A DNA stretch of 64,000 bases from VYFG01 sp965203365. Lineage in GTDB: Bacteria > Pseudomonadota > Gammaproteobacteria > Arenicellales > Poriferihabitantaceae. The stretch lies in contig OZ241878.1 of assembly GCA_965203365.1 (NCBI GenBank), positions 1,302,001 to 1,366,000 on the forward strand, given 5' to 3'. The position numbers and the translations under genes are program-made. The notes under the pieces are model-generated. The model made no database searches. It saw only the letters and a program-made list of their open reading frames with translations, and was not told where the DNA came from. Shown in pieces: positions 50,076-59,386 of this stretch (positions within the stretch are counted from its first letter, which is position 1; each line of letters opens with the position of its first letter).

Positions 50076-51897
50076 GGAACCGATCGGTTTGGCCAGTCAC
50101 ACTCACCTCCCTTAGCCCGATCTGCTGCAGCTTGCGATGCAGTTCGGCGGCGCTTTCCGGTGCTTCGGCACGATCCAGGAGGTCCAGAATCAGCGCTCTG
50201 GCATCGTCAAAGAAATGACCTTTCAACAAGGCCTCCGCAGCGCGAAACCGCGCGGACCGTCCCCACTCATCAAACCCATCCTGATGCTTCAATGCCGAAG
50301 TCAAGAATTGCTGCGCCGCTTCCCGATACTGTCCGATCGCCTCCAGAGACTCTGCCTCCCAGAAAGGGATCTCCCGATCAAACTTCCCTCCCGGTGATCG
50401 GAAATGGATCAGGTCCAGCAGTGCCAGGGCCGACTCATGCCGCTGAGCTTCCTGGAGCAGGAAGATCACCTGCAACCCCCTGTCCACCTGCCCGGAAGAG
50501 AGTCTCACGGGCAATCGGATGAATTGACGAAGACGTTCAATGCCTTCCTGATAGCGACCGGCAATAATGAAAACCCGGGCCGTGTACAAGAACCAGTCCT
50601 CTGGGCTGGGCTGAAGCGGCAAAACGGACACATCGGTGGCGATGGCGTCCGCCGCCAACTGGTAATCCCCGACTTCCAGCGCCTTGTACGATAATTGAAG
50701 ACCGGTTTGCGGTGTCAGACGAAGCGCCCCCATCGGCGCTCCCTCACCAAACAGCAGGGAGACCAGTTTCCATCGGTCAGCGGAGATCGCCGCCTGGGTC
50801 CATTGATCCATGGCCTGCAGCCGCAACACAGGATCCCGGTGATCGACAACGAGTTCGGCCCAACAGCTCCGTCGGGTCAGGTCATCCTCGCCATTCACCC
50901 TCAAAGACAGACGATTCCAGGAGGGGGGGACTTCCTGCACCAGTTCCATGAAAGTGGGGAAGGTCGCACTCAGATCAGAATAGCCTTCCACCAGATCGCT
51001 CGCATCGTACCGGGGGATACCCGGTCGGATTTCGGCCGGCGACGGCTCTTGTTCCATCAGATACTGTTCCAGAAAGTCGACTCTTGCCCGCAACAGACCC
51101 TGAGTCTCGGCCGCTTTCACCATCACGGCCAGCAGCGGTTTTTTCCATTGGCGGTAGCGGGGATCACCAAGCATCCGGGTGCCACGCTCCATTAGATCAC
51201 GGTATGGGGCCTCCTTTTCCTCGAATCTCGCCCGCAATATCAGTATCCGGGCCTCCGGGTCATCCAATGCGGAGAGCAGGCGGACCACTTCAGACGGATT
51301 CCCCGACTGCAGGGCAATACTGCCCGCCAACAAGAGCCAATCCCGGTCCTGAGGACGATAGTCCGACTGGAATATCCTCACGGCCGTGATGGCGTCGTCC
51401 AGACGTTCTTCTCGGAGATAGCTGTCAATAATCCGACGGCGCAACTGGATCTTGCTGTACTCTGACACGGTCGGGGACAGAAGGTGTCGACGAAGGATCT
51501 GCCGCGCCTGGTCTCCTTCCCCCAAGGCCAGATGGGCTTCCGAAGCGATTCGTTCGGCTTCCTCATGAATGGAAGTCGGAAAGGCCGGTGGAATCGCTTG
51601 TACCCTGTCGATCAGTTGCCGCCATTGTCCCGTGACGCGATACAATGCCCACAGTTGCCTTTCCCAGTTTAACCACGCCCCGTTCGGCACGGGTGGGGGC
51701 GCCTGATTCTCCAGTATGCTTTCGGCCAACCCCAACACATTGGCCCGGATCAGGGTCCTGACCTGGACCAGTTCCGGAGAGGCGGACTCGTTTGCAGGGT
51801 CAGCCGCCGCCGGGGCCAGAAGCAAGAAAAACAGCACCCCCTGACACCACCGGAGCCGCGGGGAGGATCCAGTCAAATGGCCGCAAAAAGGTTCCAT
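50050..51897 (-). CDS. Exported TPR-like repeat protein
   Basis: The product has 615 residues. An N-terminal signal segment (WCQGVLFFLLLAPAAAD) indicates export. The mature protein is almost all helical and reads as degenerate tetratricopeptide-type repeats: HLALGEGDQARQILRRHLLS, then SYLREERLDDAITAVRIF, DYRPQDRDWLLLAGSIAL and AGRYQEGIERLRQFIRLP. No enzymatic motif is present. Proteins of this type often form periplasmic scaffolds. It lies between rplS and xerD, with 71 bases to rplS and a 26-base overlap with xerD. The function is not known. Confidence 0.8.
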   Translation of the reverse strand: MEPFCGHLTGSSPRLRWCQGVLFFLLLAPAAADPANESASPELVQVRTLIRANVLGLAESILENQAPPPVPNGAWLNWERQLWALYRVTGQWRQLIDRVQAIPPAFPTSIHEEAERIASEAHLALGEGDQARQILRRHLLSPTVSEYSKIQLRRRIIDSYLREERLDDAITAVRIFQSDYRPQDRDWLLLAGSIALQSGNPSEVVRLLSALDDPEARILILRARFEEKEAPYRDLMERGTRMLGDPRYRQWKKPLLAVMVKAAETQGLLRARVDFLEQYLMEQEPSPAEIRPGIPRYDASDLVEGYSDLSATFPTFMELVQEVPPSWNRLSLRVNGEDDLTRRSCWAELVVDHRDPVLRLQAMDQWTQAAISADRWKLVSLLFGEGAPMGALRLTPQTGLQLSYKALEVGDYQLAADAIATDVSVLPLQPSPEDWFLYTARVFIIAGRYQEGIERLRQFIRLPVRLSSGQVDRGLQVIFLLQEAQRHESALALLDLIHFRSPGGKFDREIPFWEAESLEAIGQYREAAQQFLTSALKHQDGFDEWGRSARFRAAEALLKGHFFDDARALILDLLDRAEAPESAAELHRKLQQIGLREVSVTGQTDRFRESQDSPD

Positions 51898-51968
51898 GGC
51901 CTCCCACTGGACAGCCCCGACAGGAAGCCCCCCTCACGCCCCCCTGCGATCACCGGTACAGAAAAGGG

Positions 51969-52319
51969 TCAACGGCGAATTTTTTCCTTGATTCGAGCGG
52001 CTTTGCCGGTGCGTTCGCGCAAGTAGTACAGCTTGGCCCGGCGGACACTGCCCCGACGCGTCACTTCAATCCCGGCAATCAACGGGCTGTGAGTCTGAAA
52101 CACTCGCTCCACACCCTCCCCGCTACTGGTCTTTCTGACGGTGAAGGATGAATTGAGCCCGCGGTTTTTCTTGGCAATCACCACGCCTTCGTAAGTCTGT
52201 AAACGTTCCCGCTCGCCTTCCTTGACCCTCACCTGTACCCGGACGGTGTCACCAGCCCCGAAGGCAGGAATGTTGTCCTTCATCTGTTCGGATTCCAGTT
52301 GCTGAATAATGTTACTCAT
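51969..52319 (-). CDS. rplS: 50S ribosomal protein L19
   Basis: 116 residues: FGAGDTVRVQVRVKEGERER, YEGVVIAKKNRGLNSSFTVR, VFQTHSPLIAGIEVTRRG and AKLYYLRERTGKAARIKE, all as in L19, which sits at the 30S/50S interface. The start overlaps the trmD stop by 4 bases (ATGA). Confidence 0.98.
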   Translation of the reverse strand: MSNIIQQLESEQMKDNIPAFGAGDTVRVQVRVKEGERERLQTYEGVVIAKKNRGLNSSFTVRKTSSGEGVERVFQTHSPLIAGIEVTRRGSVRRAKLYYLRERTGKAARIKEKIRR

Positions 52320-53074
52320 GAGTTCTGCTCCAAATCGAAAGCTGTCTCCAAATCAGTCAAAATCTGCTGTTCTTCGGCCCGGAGATGACGTCGTTCAAGC
52401 AAGTCAGGGCGAAGCGCCCGAGTCTTCTTGATGGACTGAATCAAACGCCAGCGTTGGATTTCAGCATGATCTCCACCCAGCAACACACCGGGTACCCGCA
52501 TGCCTTGATACACTTCCGGCCGAGTGTAGTGAGGATGATCCAACAATCCGGTACTGAAGGAATCCTGCCGGGCAGATTCGGGACAGCCCAATACGCCCGG
52601 CAAGAGTCGCAACACACATTCAATCAATACCATGGCGGCCAGCTCACCCCCGGCGAGGACATAGTCACCCACCGAGATGTGCCGTTCCACCCGTGACGAC
52701 AGTATGCGCTCATCCACGCCTTCATAGCGCCCACACAGCAGCATCAACGCCGACAATTGCGACAATTCTTCTACCAGCGACTGATCCAGTCTCTGTCCCT
52801 GCGGAGAAAGGTAGATCAGGGGACCGGCATTGTCTTGGCGCACCGAATCGATACACCGACCCACGGGCTCGGGTTTCATCACCATTCCCGGCCCCCCCCC
52901 GTAGGGCCGGGCATCCACGGAACGGTATCGGTCTCTGGTAAAGTCCCGCGGATTGTAACATGACAAGGTCGCTCTGTTATGTTCCAGTGCCACCCGACTG
53001 ACTCCGTGATCACGCAAGGCATCAAACATGCGGGGAAACAGCGTGATCACGTCAATCTGTAGAGGCACATCCAT
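52316..53074 (-). CDS. trmD: tRNA (guanine(37)-N1)-methyltransferase TrmD
   Basis: 252 residues from the ATG at 53074; the frame extends upstream into rimM without support. The deep-knot SPOUT fold shows DVITLFPRMFDALRDHGVSR, DARPYGGGPGMVMKPEP, LICGRYEG-type text (LLCGRYEGVDERIL) and SVGDYVLAGGELAAMVLIE, which contain the SAM-binding loop and catalytic aspartate. It methylates G37 of tRNAs with G36 and prevents frameshifting. It is third in the rpsP-rimM-trmD-rplS operon. Confidence 0.97.
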   Translation of the reverse strand: MDVPLQIDVITLFPRMFDALRDHGVSRVALEHNRATLSCYNPRDFTRDRYRSVDARPYGGGPGMVMKPEPVGRCIDSVRQDNAGPLIYLSPQGQRLDQSLVEELSQLSALMLLCGRYEGVDERILSSRVERHISVGDYVLAGGELAAMVLIECVLRLLPGVLGCPESARQDSFSTGLLDHPHYTRPEVYQGMRVPGVLLGGDHAEIQRWRLIQSIKKTRALRPDLLERRHLRAEEQQILTDLETAFDLEQNS

Positions 53075-53094
53075 TGGGGACGGTACGGCTTTGA

Positions 53095-53667
53095 TCAGAA
53101 GTCGGGATCCCAATCGACAACCAGACTTCCCGACGGCAAATCCACGGTCCTGATCACTTGAGGAATCCACGGAACCAGTCGTTCCAGGTCGTGACCCGAA
53201 CGATGGGGCGATTTTACCACGAGCACATCATTCGCCCCGGTTTCCATCAAGCCATCCACGCGGCCCAGGCATGTTCCTTGCAGGTTCACCACCTGCAATC
53301 CGATCAATTGTGACCAGTAGTACTCGCCTGCGGGCAGACATGGGAGCAAACTGACCGGCACACAGACCTGACGGCCAATCAAGGGCCTGGCTTCCTCTCG
53401 ACTGCGGATCCCTTCCAGCTGGATGATCAGTCTCGGCGATTGCCAGCGATAATCCTGTACCCGCCATCGCGGGACCGGTTCAGCCAGGGTCAGGGGGTGG
53501 GTCGGGCCAGTCGTCCGTGACCGGTCAACAGGGATCAGTATCCAGGTCGCATAATCGGTGATTTGATCAGGAGGGCGCGTAAAAGAGCGGACGCGAAGCC
53601 AGCCCCGAACCCCGAAATGGGCCGAGATTTCCCCCAGCACGGTCAGTTCCCGATCAGTATCCGCCAT
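53095..53667 (-). CDS. rimM: Ribosome maturation factor RimM
   Basis: 190 residues from the ATG at 53667 (MADTDREL); a start at 53697 adds ten residues. LGEISAHFGVRGWLRVRSFT is the family N-terminus; LIGRQVCVPVSLLPCLPAGEYYWSQLIG marks the PRC-barrel junction, and VLVVKSPHR with RLVPWIPQVIRTVDLPSG is the C-terminal end. It helps 30S head assembly by binding S19. Confidence 0.94.
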   Translation of the reverse strand: MADTDRELTVLGEISAHFGVRGWLRVRSFTRPPDQITDYATWILIPVDRSRTTGPTHPLTLAEPVPRWRVQDYRWQSPRLIIQLEGIRSREEARPLIGRQVCVPVSLLPCLPAGEYYWSQLIGLQVVNLQGTCLGRVDGLMETGANDVLVVKSPHRSGHDLERLVPWIPQVIRTVDLPSGSLVVDWDPDF

Positions 53668-53775
53668 GCCACCGGATGCTGGGGGGGTGAACCCCATTCG
53701 CCCACACCAGATGTCGAGCCTGGCCGCGGATGGGTTCGACTCAGACCGGATGGCCGACCGCCGTTTCAGACGGAT

Positions 53776-54036
53776 TCAGGACGCCTCGGTCGATACGGAC
53801 TTGGCTTGACGGTACAACTGCCGGGCCCGGTCGCTGGCTTGTGCCCCTTGGGCGATCCAATGATCGAATCGCTCGGTATCCAGTTTCAATTCCTGTTCGT
53901 CACCCTTGGCGATGGGATTGTAAAACCCCACCCGTTCCAGAAACCGCCCTCGGCTGGACCGGCGTTGGTCGGCTACGACAATGGAATAGAATGGGCGTTT
54001 TTTGGCCCCCCCACGAGCCAGTCGAATCTTAACCAT
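53776..54036 (-). CDS. rpsP: 30S ribosomal protein S16
   Basis: 86 residues from the ATG at 54036. MVKIRLARGGAKKRPFYSIV, FLERVGFYNP and the C-terminal FDHWIAQGAQASDRARQLY are S16 hallmarks. It is the first gene of the operon; ffh, which often precedes it, is absent, and the divergent lipoprotein/xseA pair takes its place. Confidence 0.97.
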   Translation of the reverse strand: MVKIRLARGGAKKRPFYSIVVADQRRSSRGRFLERVGFYNPIAKGDEQELKLDTERFDHWIAQGAQASDRARQLYRQAKSVSTEAS

Positions 54037-54212
54037 GAGAAACCATCGAAAGTATTTGGAGCGCACATCGAAGCTGTGCATTATATCATGGCCCCCACGG
54101 TTTGCGACAGGGTCATTTGCAGGCTTTTCCCCTGATCCCACCCGCACAGGCTGACCCCAAGGTGTCGGTCACGCGATACAATCGACCCTTCACCTCCCAC
54201 TTCCTGAATCAC

Positions 54213-54599
54213 GTGAACGACCGCATCCATCCCCTGCTGGTGACGATCCTGATCACTTGGACGCTTTCCGCTTGCTCGACGGCTCCGGTGGAGGTCCCCG
54301 AACCAGAGCCAGACCCGCCACCCGAAGTGCCCGTCATTGCGGAAAACCCGGATATCGTGAAAGCTCGAAGTGCCCTCGCTGAAGTCAAGGCGGCTAAAAA
54401 CGAATGGCTGATTGTCGAGCCCGAGCTTTCCGAATATCCGGTCAGCCTCAGTGAAATCCTGCAGTTTGCGGAAACATTGCACCAAGACGGCCATGGACAT
54501 AAAGCGTCTGAGCTAGCCAGAAAGGTGACGCGCCTGTCCCAACTTGGCATTGCACAGACCAACGCCCAAGCCGAGGCTACACCCTACTATCCCCGATGA
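54213..54599 (+). CDS. Small outer-membrane lipoprotein candidate
   Basis: 128 residues from the GTG at 54213, chosen because it places a positively charged start and hydrophobic stretch (HPLLVTILITWTLSAC) directly before the lipobox cysteine. An ATG at 54102 would add an unlikely leader. After LSAC comes a proline/glutamate linker, then a helical segment (IVKARSALAEVKAAKNEWL, ILQFAETLHQDGHGHKASEL) reminiscent of DUF4398-type lipoproteins. The role is unknown. Its stop overlaps the xseA start by 4 bases. Confidence 0.68.
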   Translation: MNDRIHPLLVTILITWTLSACSTAPVEVPEPEPDPPPEVPVIAENPDIVKARSALAEVKAAKNEWLIVEPELSEYPVSLSEILQFAETLHQDGHGHKASELARKVTRLSQLGIAQTNAQAEATPYYPR

Positions 54600-55921
54600 C
54601 CCTGCACGAATCGCCGATCTACTCAGTCGGGTCCCTGGTCACGGAACTGCGGTCGCGGCTGGAAAACCACTACCGGAGCATCTGGGTCACCGGCGAAGTC
54701 TCCGGCCTGTCCAAACCAGCCTCCGGCCATCTGTATTTTTCCCTGAAAGAACATCAGGCCCTGATCCGGTGCGCCTTTTTTCGTCAACGGCGCCTGCACT
54801 CCGTTATGCCGGAAGAAGGCATGCAGGTCCTGCTCAAAGGACAGATTTCCGTCTATGCCAATCGGGGTGACCTACAACTCATTGTGCACTATCTCGAACC
54901 GGCCGGCGAAGGCGCCTTGCGAAGACAATTCGAGATGCTCAAAAGGAAACTGCAGGCTGAGGGCTTGTTCGACCCGACCCACAAGAAGCCATTGCCCGCC
55001 TATCCGGCAACCATCGGGGTGATCACATCCCCAAGCGGAGCCGCCCTGCGCGATATTCTGGTCACATTGAAACGGCGATTCCCACTGGCCCGGGTCATCG
55101 TCTATCCGGTATCCGTACAGGGGGACAGCGCCCCCGGGGAAATCACCGGGATGCTCCACCGGGCGTCGGAAAATCCGGACATTGATGTCCTCATCTTGGC
55201 ACGGGGCGGTGGCTCGCTGGAAGACCTGCAGGCCTTCAACGACGAGCCGGTGGCCCGGGCCATGCATCGTTGTGTCTGGCCGATCGTCAGCGGAGTCGGC
55301 CATGAGACCGACATCACCATCGCCGATCTGGTCGCTGACTATCGTGCGGCTACGCCGACGGCCGCTGCCGAAGCCGTGACCCCCCTGGCCTCAGCCATAT
55401 TGCAGCACATCACTCAACAGCGGTCTGTCTTGCTGGCCCGAATGATACGACACCTCGACGATCTCGGTCAGCGGGTCGACCATGCGACCTCCCGATTGGT
55501 GCACCCGTTGGAACGGTTGCGCCGAAACCAGCTGGAACTGGATGGACTCCAGCGTCGAATCCATCATCAGGTCCAGGTCACTCTGGTCGGGCTGGAACGC
55601 CTCGTGGCGGAACGACGAAACATCGTCCGACAGCACAATCCGGCCCAATGGCTTCGATTGCTCCGTGAACGCCGCCAGTACCTGATGGTTCGGATTGACC
55701 GAGCCAGTACCCAAAGGCTGGTCGAGCGCCGGCAATCCCTGCACAATCTGATTCAGGCATTGAGATTGCTGGGGCCTGACCGGACCTTGGCCAGGGGCTA
55801 CGCGATCCTACGCAACCGGAAGCGTCGGGTGATCGGCTCGGTATCCCATACCCAAGCGGGCGAGAAACTGACCGCCTTGTTGTCCGATGGAACATTGACG
55901 GTGAGGGTGGATGGCGATTGA
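54596..55921 (+). CDS. xseA: Exodeoxyribonuclease VII large subunit
   Basis: The product has 441 residues. An N-terminal OB fold (IWVTGEVSGLSKPASGHLYF, KEHQALIRCAFFR) is followed by the catalytic region: IGVITSPSGAALRDILVTLKRR, VLILARGGGSLEDLQAFN, VARAMHRCVWPIVSGVGHETD and DYRAATPTAAAE. A long coiled-coil comes next, and the end is RGYAILRNRKR, LTDG-like. It degrades single-stranded DNA in both directions together with XseB, which is not in the window. It overlaps the lipoprotein gene by 4 bases and the next gene by 11. Confidence 0.96.
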   Translation: MTLHESPIYSVGSLVTELRSRLENHYRSIWVTGEVSGLSKPASGHLYFSLKEHQALIRCAFFRQRRLHSVMPEEGMQVLLKGQISVYANRGDLQLIVHYLEPAGEGALRRQFEMLKRKLQAEGLFDPTHKKPLPAYPATIGVITSPSGAALRDILVTLKRRFPLARVIVYPVSVQGDSAPGEITGMLHRASENPDIDVLILARGGGSLEDLQAFNDEPVARAMHRCVWPIVSGVGHETDITIADLVADYRAATPTAAAEAVTPLASAILQHITQQRSVLLARMIRHLDDLGQRVDHATSRLVHPLERLRRNQLELDGLQRRIHHQVQVTLVGLERLVAERRNIVRQHNPAQWLRLLRERRQYLMVRIDRASTQRLVERRQSLHNLIQALRLLGPDRTLARGYAILRNRKRRVIGSVSHTQAGEKLTALLSDGTLTVRVDGD

Positions 55922-56816
55922 CATCCGGTGCCACGACGCACCATTCACCGGCCGAACGCGCCGACGAGGCGGTCGACTATCTGCCATGGCGGTACTGATC
56001 CTGGGGTGGTCTATCCTTCCTGTCCAGGCCAACCTGCCTCGGCACAATCCGGTTTCCGGCGGAATTGCCGTGATTCCCCTGACAACGCCCCTGGCGATCA
56101 AACCGGAAGTGCAATTTGGAGACCGCCAGGTGCATGTCGCGAGGCACGCAGATGGCTGGCATGCCTACGTGGGACTACCGTGCGATATGCTTCCGGGAAA
56201 ATACATCATTCTGATTTTCAGACCCGATCAGACCCATACCAGTATCGAGTGGAACGTGATGCCCCATCCCCCACCCTTATCGAACATTGATCGGCGCAAC
56301 GAGCCCCAGACACGACAGGACCGACACGGTGTCGTTTCCCTGCCGGAGCCATTTCAGGTTCAGTCCGTGATGAACCCAGACATACCGCGTCGAGTTGAAA
56401 CAGACCCCGCCCTGACGGCCACGCTGGCGACCAATTTCGTGTTTCAGGCCCCCGTGGAGTCGACATGGACGGTGGATTACGGAAAGATACTGGTCAATGG
56501 TGAATTTCAATGTCACGACTATCTGAGCTATCTGGTGCCGTTGCACCATCCGGTTTTTGCCCCGGCCCACGGGGTCGTGATCGGCCGGGAAAAGCATCAA
56601 GAGTCCCATCTCATCCTGATCGCCCATGCGGAATCGGTGGTTTCCATTTTGGGCAATCTGAAGAACGTGTTCGTTGAAGTGGGACAAACCGTTCAGCGCG
56701 GCGACAAATTGGGCGAGGCGGCCATGGCAAGCGGCAGTTCCCAGGGGCGTCTCGACTGGGCCGTCGCCCTGAATGGATATCGGGTCGACCCCCTACAGTT
56801 TTCGTCGACCCCCTGA
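55911..56816 (+). CDS. Degenerate M23 peptidase-like envelope protein
   Basis: 301 residues from the ATG at 55911, with a hydrophobic N-terminal segment after a basic stretch (SAMAVLILGWSILPVQA), so it is exported. The C-terminal half has the LytM fold of M23 endopeptidases: FQAPVESTWTVDYGKI, HHPVFAPAHGVVIG, VFVEVGQTVQRGDKLGEA. Active-site positions are altered: the HxxxD motif is H202-x3-S206, and the HLH motif is R280-L-D282. Zinc binding and hydrolysis are therefore unlikely. Catalytically dead LytM proteins such as EnvC and NlpD activate amidases. It overlaps xseA by 11 bases and runs into the end of der by 24 bases. Confidence 0.82.
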   Translation: MAIDIRCHDAPFTGRTRRRGGRLSAMAVLILGWSILPVQANLPRHNPVSGGIAVIPLTTPLAIKPEVQFGDRQVHVARHADGWHAYVGLPCDMLPGKYIILIFRPDQTHTSIEWNVMPHPPPLSNIDRRNEPQTRQDRHGVVSLPEPFQVQSVMNPDIPRRVETDPALTATLATNFVFQAPVESTWTVDYGKILVNGEFQCHDYLSYLVPLHHPVFAPAHGVVIGREKHQESHLILIAHAESVVSILGNLKNVFVEVGQTVQRGDKLGEAAMASGSSQGRLDWAVALNGYRVDPLQFSSTP

Positions 56817-58166
56817 GACGGTCCGGAACCCCTTTGACCGTTTTTTTCGATGGGCAAAGGGGTTCACCCCATTGCGGGGGATCACCCGGATCCGGGTTCC
56901 TCGCAGACGATAGCGACGGGCGAAATAGCGGCCGAGGTACCGAAGGTAGGAACCCGGAAGACGTTCTGCTTGGGTTCCATGCACCACGACGACAGGCGGA
57001 TTCTTGCCGGCCTGATGAGCGAACTTGAGCTTGATCGGGCGATTCTGATACATCGGTGGGGGGGTCTGGATGATCGCCGATTCCAATGTCTGGTTTAATC
57101 GAGCGGTGCCCAGTTCCAATCGGGACGAGTCCAAGGCACGAACCACGGCCGGCATCACCTGGGAGAGGTTGGAACCATGCAGGGCGGATACAAAGACCAT
57201 CTCAGGATCCGGCAGAAACGCTAACTTCCGTTCGAGGTGGTCGCGGATCCGGCGACGCTGGTGCGTTTCAAGGCCATCCCATTTGTTGACCACCACGACG
57301 ACTGAACGACCCAAATCCAGCACCATACCGGCCACGGTCGCATCCTGGGTGCCAATCTCACGGCGGGCATCCAGAACCAGGACCACCACATCCGCCTCCT
57401 CAATGGACTGTAAGGTCTTGATGACGGAAAACTTCTCCAGCACCTCCTCCACCCTGGCCCGGCGCCTGACACCGGCCGTATCAACAACCGTGAATTCTCT
57501 GCCCGCATAATCAAACGGGATGCGGACACTGTCGCGAGTCGTTCCGGGCACCTCGCTGACAATCATCCGGTCGCTGCCCACGATTCGATTCGTCAACGTG
57601 GACTTGCCGACATTCGGTCGACCGACCAGGGCCATGCGGGCGGCCGCTTGGGCCTCATCCGGTTCGTCATCCACGAACCCGGCCAAGGCCAATCGGACCA
57701 ATTCTTCGACACCATGTCCCCGGAGTGCCGAAATGGCCCGCGGGGCACCTAGGCCCAGTTCCTGAAATTCAGCGACCGCCAGGTCGGGAACCTCACCTTC
57801 TGACTTGTTGACCGCCACCCAGACCGGCCGGCCAGCTTGACGCAGACGCTCGGCAATATCCCGGTCGGATGGCACCAGACCCTCCTGGTAGTCCACCAAG
57901 AAAATAAGAGCCTGCGCTTCTTCGATGACCTGTTCGACCTGCTGCAGGATCTGGTCCTGGAAAAAACCTGGGTCAGACGCCAACCCGCCGGTGTCCACCA
58001 CCAGAAAGGATTGACCGCCTATCTGGCTCCGGCCATAGAGACGGTCTCGGGTAACTCCCGGCTGGTTGTCGACAAGGGCATCCCGGCTTCGTGTCAGACG
58101 GTTGAACAAGGTGGACTTGCCGACATTCGGTCTCCCGATCAGAGCCACTACCGGCACGGTTGCCAT
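56793..58166 (-). CDS. der: Ribosome biogenesis GTPase Der (EngA)
   Basis: 457 residues with two consecutive G domains: GRPNVGKSTLFNRL, DTGG and NKSEG in the first, GRPNVGKSTLTNRIVG, DTAGVRRR and NKWDG in the second. A KH-like C-terminal domain follows (IKLKFAHQAGKNPPVVVVHG, RLPGSYLRYLGRYF). Der is needed for 50S maturation. It is 50 bases downstream of bamB. Confidence 0.97.
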   Translation of the reverse strand: MATVPVVALIGRPNVGKSTLFNRLTRSRDALVDNQPGVTRDRLYGRSQIGGQSFLVVDTGGLASDPGFFQDQILQQVEQVIEEAQALIFLVDYQEGLVPSDRDIAERLRQAGRPVWVAVNKSEGEVPDLAVAEFQELGLGAPRAISALRGHGVEELVRLALAGFVDDEPDEAQAAARMALVGRPNVGKSTLTNRIVGSDRMIVSEVPGTTRDSVRIPFDYAGREFTVVDTAGVRRRARVEEVLEKFSVIKTLQSIEEADVVVLVLDARREIGTQDATVAGMVLDLGRSVVVVVNKWDGLETHQRRRIRDHLERKLAFLPDPEMVFVSALHGSNLSQVMPAVVRALDSSRLELGTARLNQTLESAIIQTPPPMYQNRPIKLKFAHQAGKNPPVVVVHGTQAERLPGSYLRYLGRYFARRYRLRGTRIRVIPRNGVNPFAHRKKRSKGFRTVSGGRRKL

Positions 58167-58216
58167 GGCATTGGGATCCCAGACCTGATGTCCGAGGAAC
58201 TCTCCTGTTTGGGCGG

Positions 58217-59386
58217 TCAGGGTCGGTGATATCCCACCGAAAGAACGGCCCCATCAATGGACATCGCCACTACCGACTCTCCCTGTCGGACCAGCCCCGT
58301 AATGGCACTGTTATCGAGTCGCAGTGACTGCAGCAGTGTGCCGTCGCTCCGGTCAAGGACATGGAGGAAGCCAGCGGCATCCCCGACGACCACGCGATCC
58401 CCGACCACCAGGGGGTTGGTCAGGCCGCGTCCGCGAAAAGCGGGCTGTTCCCAGACCACTTGGCCATGGTCCGCATCCAAGACGAGAATATCGCCCAAGG
58501 CCCCGGTAATATACAGCTGTCCTTGATGGACCTCCATGGGCAGACGGGTGGAAAAATCATGCCGCCAACGGATGGATCCATTTTGGATATCCAACGCCAC
58601 CACATCCCCCTGATAGGTCGCCACATACAGGCGGGTTCCCGACAGAATCGGGGGGGCATCAATATCGGCCAACTGCTCCAGTTCACTGACCCCCCGGGGG
58701 AAAGACAGGTCGGTCTCCCAGAAGTCTCGACCATTGATCACGGCATTCGCAATGATGCGCCCATTGGACAGTCCCGTGATCACGGTATCACCGGAAATCA
58801 ATGGCATGGAATCCCCGTGCAGGTTGAACCCGGACACGGCTCGCTGAACCTCCCAGACCTGGTTGCCATCCGCACTATCCAGGCCGATCACCAGACCATC
58901 CGCAGTTCGGATGATCACCCGGGTGGAAGCGGCGGCCGGGATTGCAGAAATCTGACGACCAATCTGCGCTTCCCAACGAATCGACCCATCCGCTTGTGAA
59001 AGTGCGACCACCGTGCCATCTTCCAGCGCGGTGAGGACCAGACCGTCTCCCTGCCCCACGGCGGCATACACTGGCCGATTCAGGCGTTGTTGCCAAATCG
59101 TCTTCCCGACTTCAGGGTCCAGCTTGCGGATGTTGCCGGACTGACTGGCCACATAGACCCCCCCGGCCGGCACGGCGGGGCGCAGCAAGGCATATCCATC
59201 TTTTCCACCGCCCCCCACGCTTTCCTTCCAGCGAATGGCCCATTCGTCTCCTCCGACTGGTTCCGGTAACTCCTGCATGGAGATCGGTTCGTTGAAAACA
59301 CCCCATTGGGTCTCTTTCTCCTGGCCACCGCATCCTGATAGCAGTCCCAGAAAGACCATGAGAATCAGCCCTTTCGATCTGTTCAT
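58217..59386 (-). CDS. bamB: Outer membrane assembly lipoprotein BamB
   Basis: 389 residues. Signal peptide with lipobox LLSGCGG, then an eight-bladed beta-propeller of PQQ-like repeats: VYVASQSGNIRKLDPEVGK, TIWQQRL, GLVLTALEDGTVVALSQADG, SIRWEAQIGRQ and GDILVLDADHGQVVWEQ. It binds BamA and aids insertion of outer-membrane proteins. Its start overlaps the yfgM stop by 4 bases (ATGA). Confidence 0.95.
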   Translation of the reverse strand: MNRSKGLILMVFLGLLSGCGGQEKETQWGVFNEPISMQELPEPVGGDEWAIRWKESVGGGGKDGYALLRPAVPAGGVYVASQSGNIRKLDPEVGKTIWQQRLNRPVYAAVGQGDGLVLTALEDGTVVALSQADGSIRWEAQIGRQISAIPAAASTRVIIRTADGLVIGLDSADGNQVWEVQRAVSGFNLHGDSMPLISGDTVITGLSNGRIIANAVINGRDFWETDLSFPRGVSELEQLADIDAPPILSGTRLYVATYQGDVVALDIQNGSIRWRHDFSTRLPMEVHQGQLYITGALGDILVLDADHGQVVWEQPAFRGRGLTNPLVVGDRVVVGDAAGFLHVLDRSDGTLLQSLRLDNSAITGLVRQGESVVAMSIDGAVLSVGYHRP

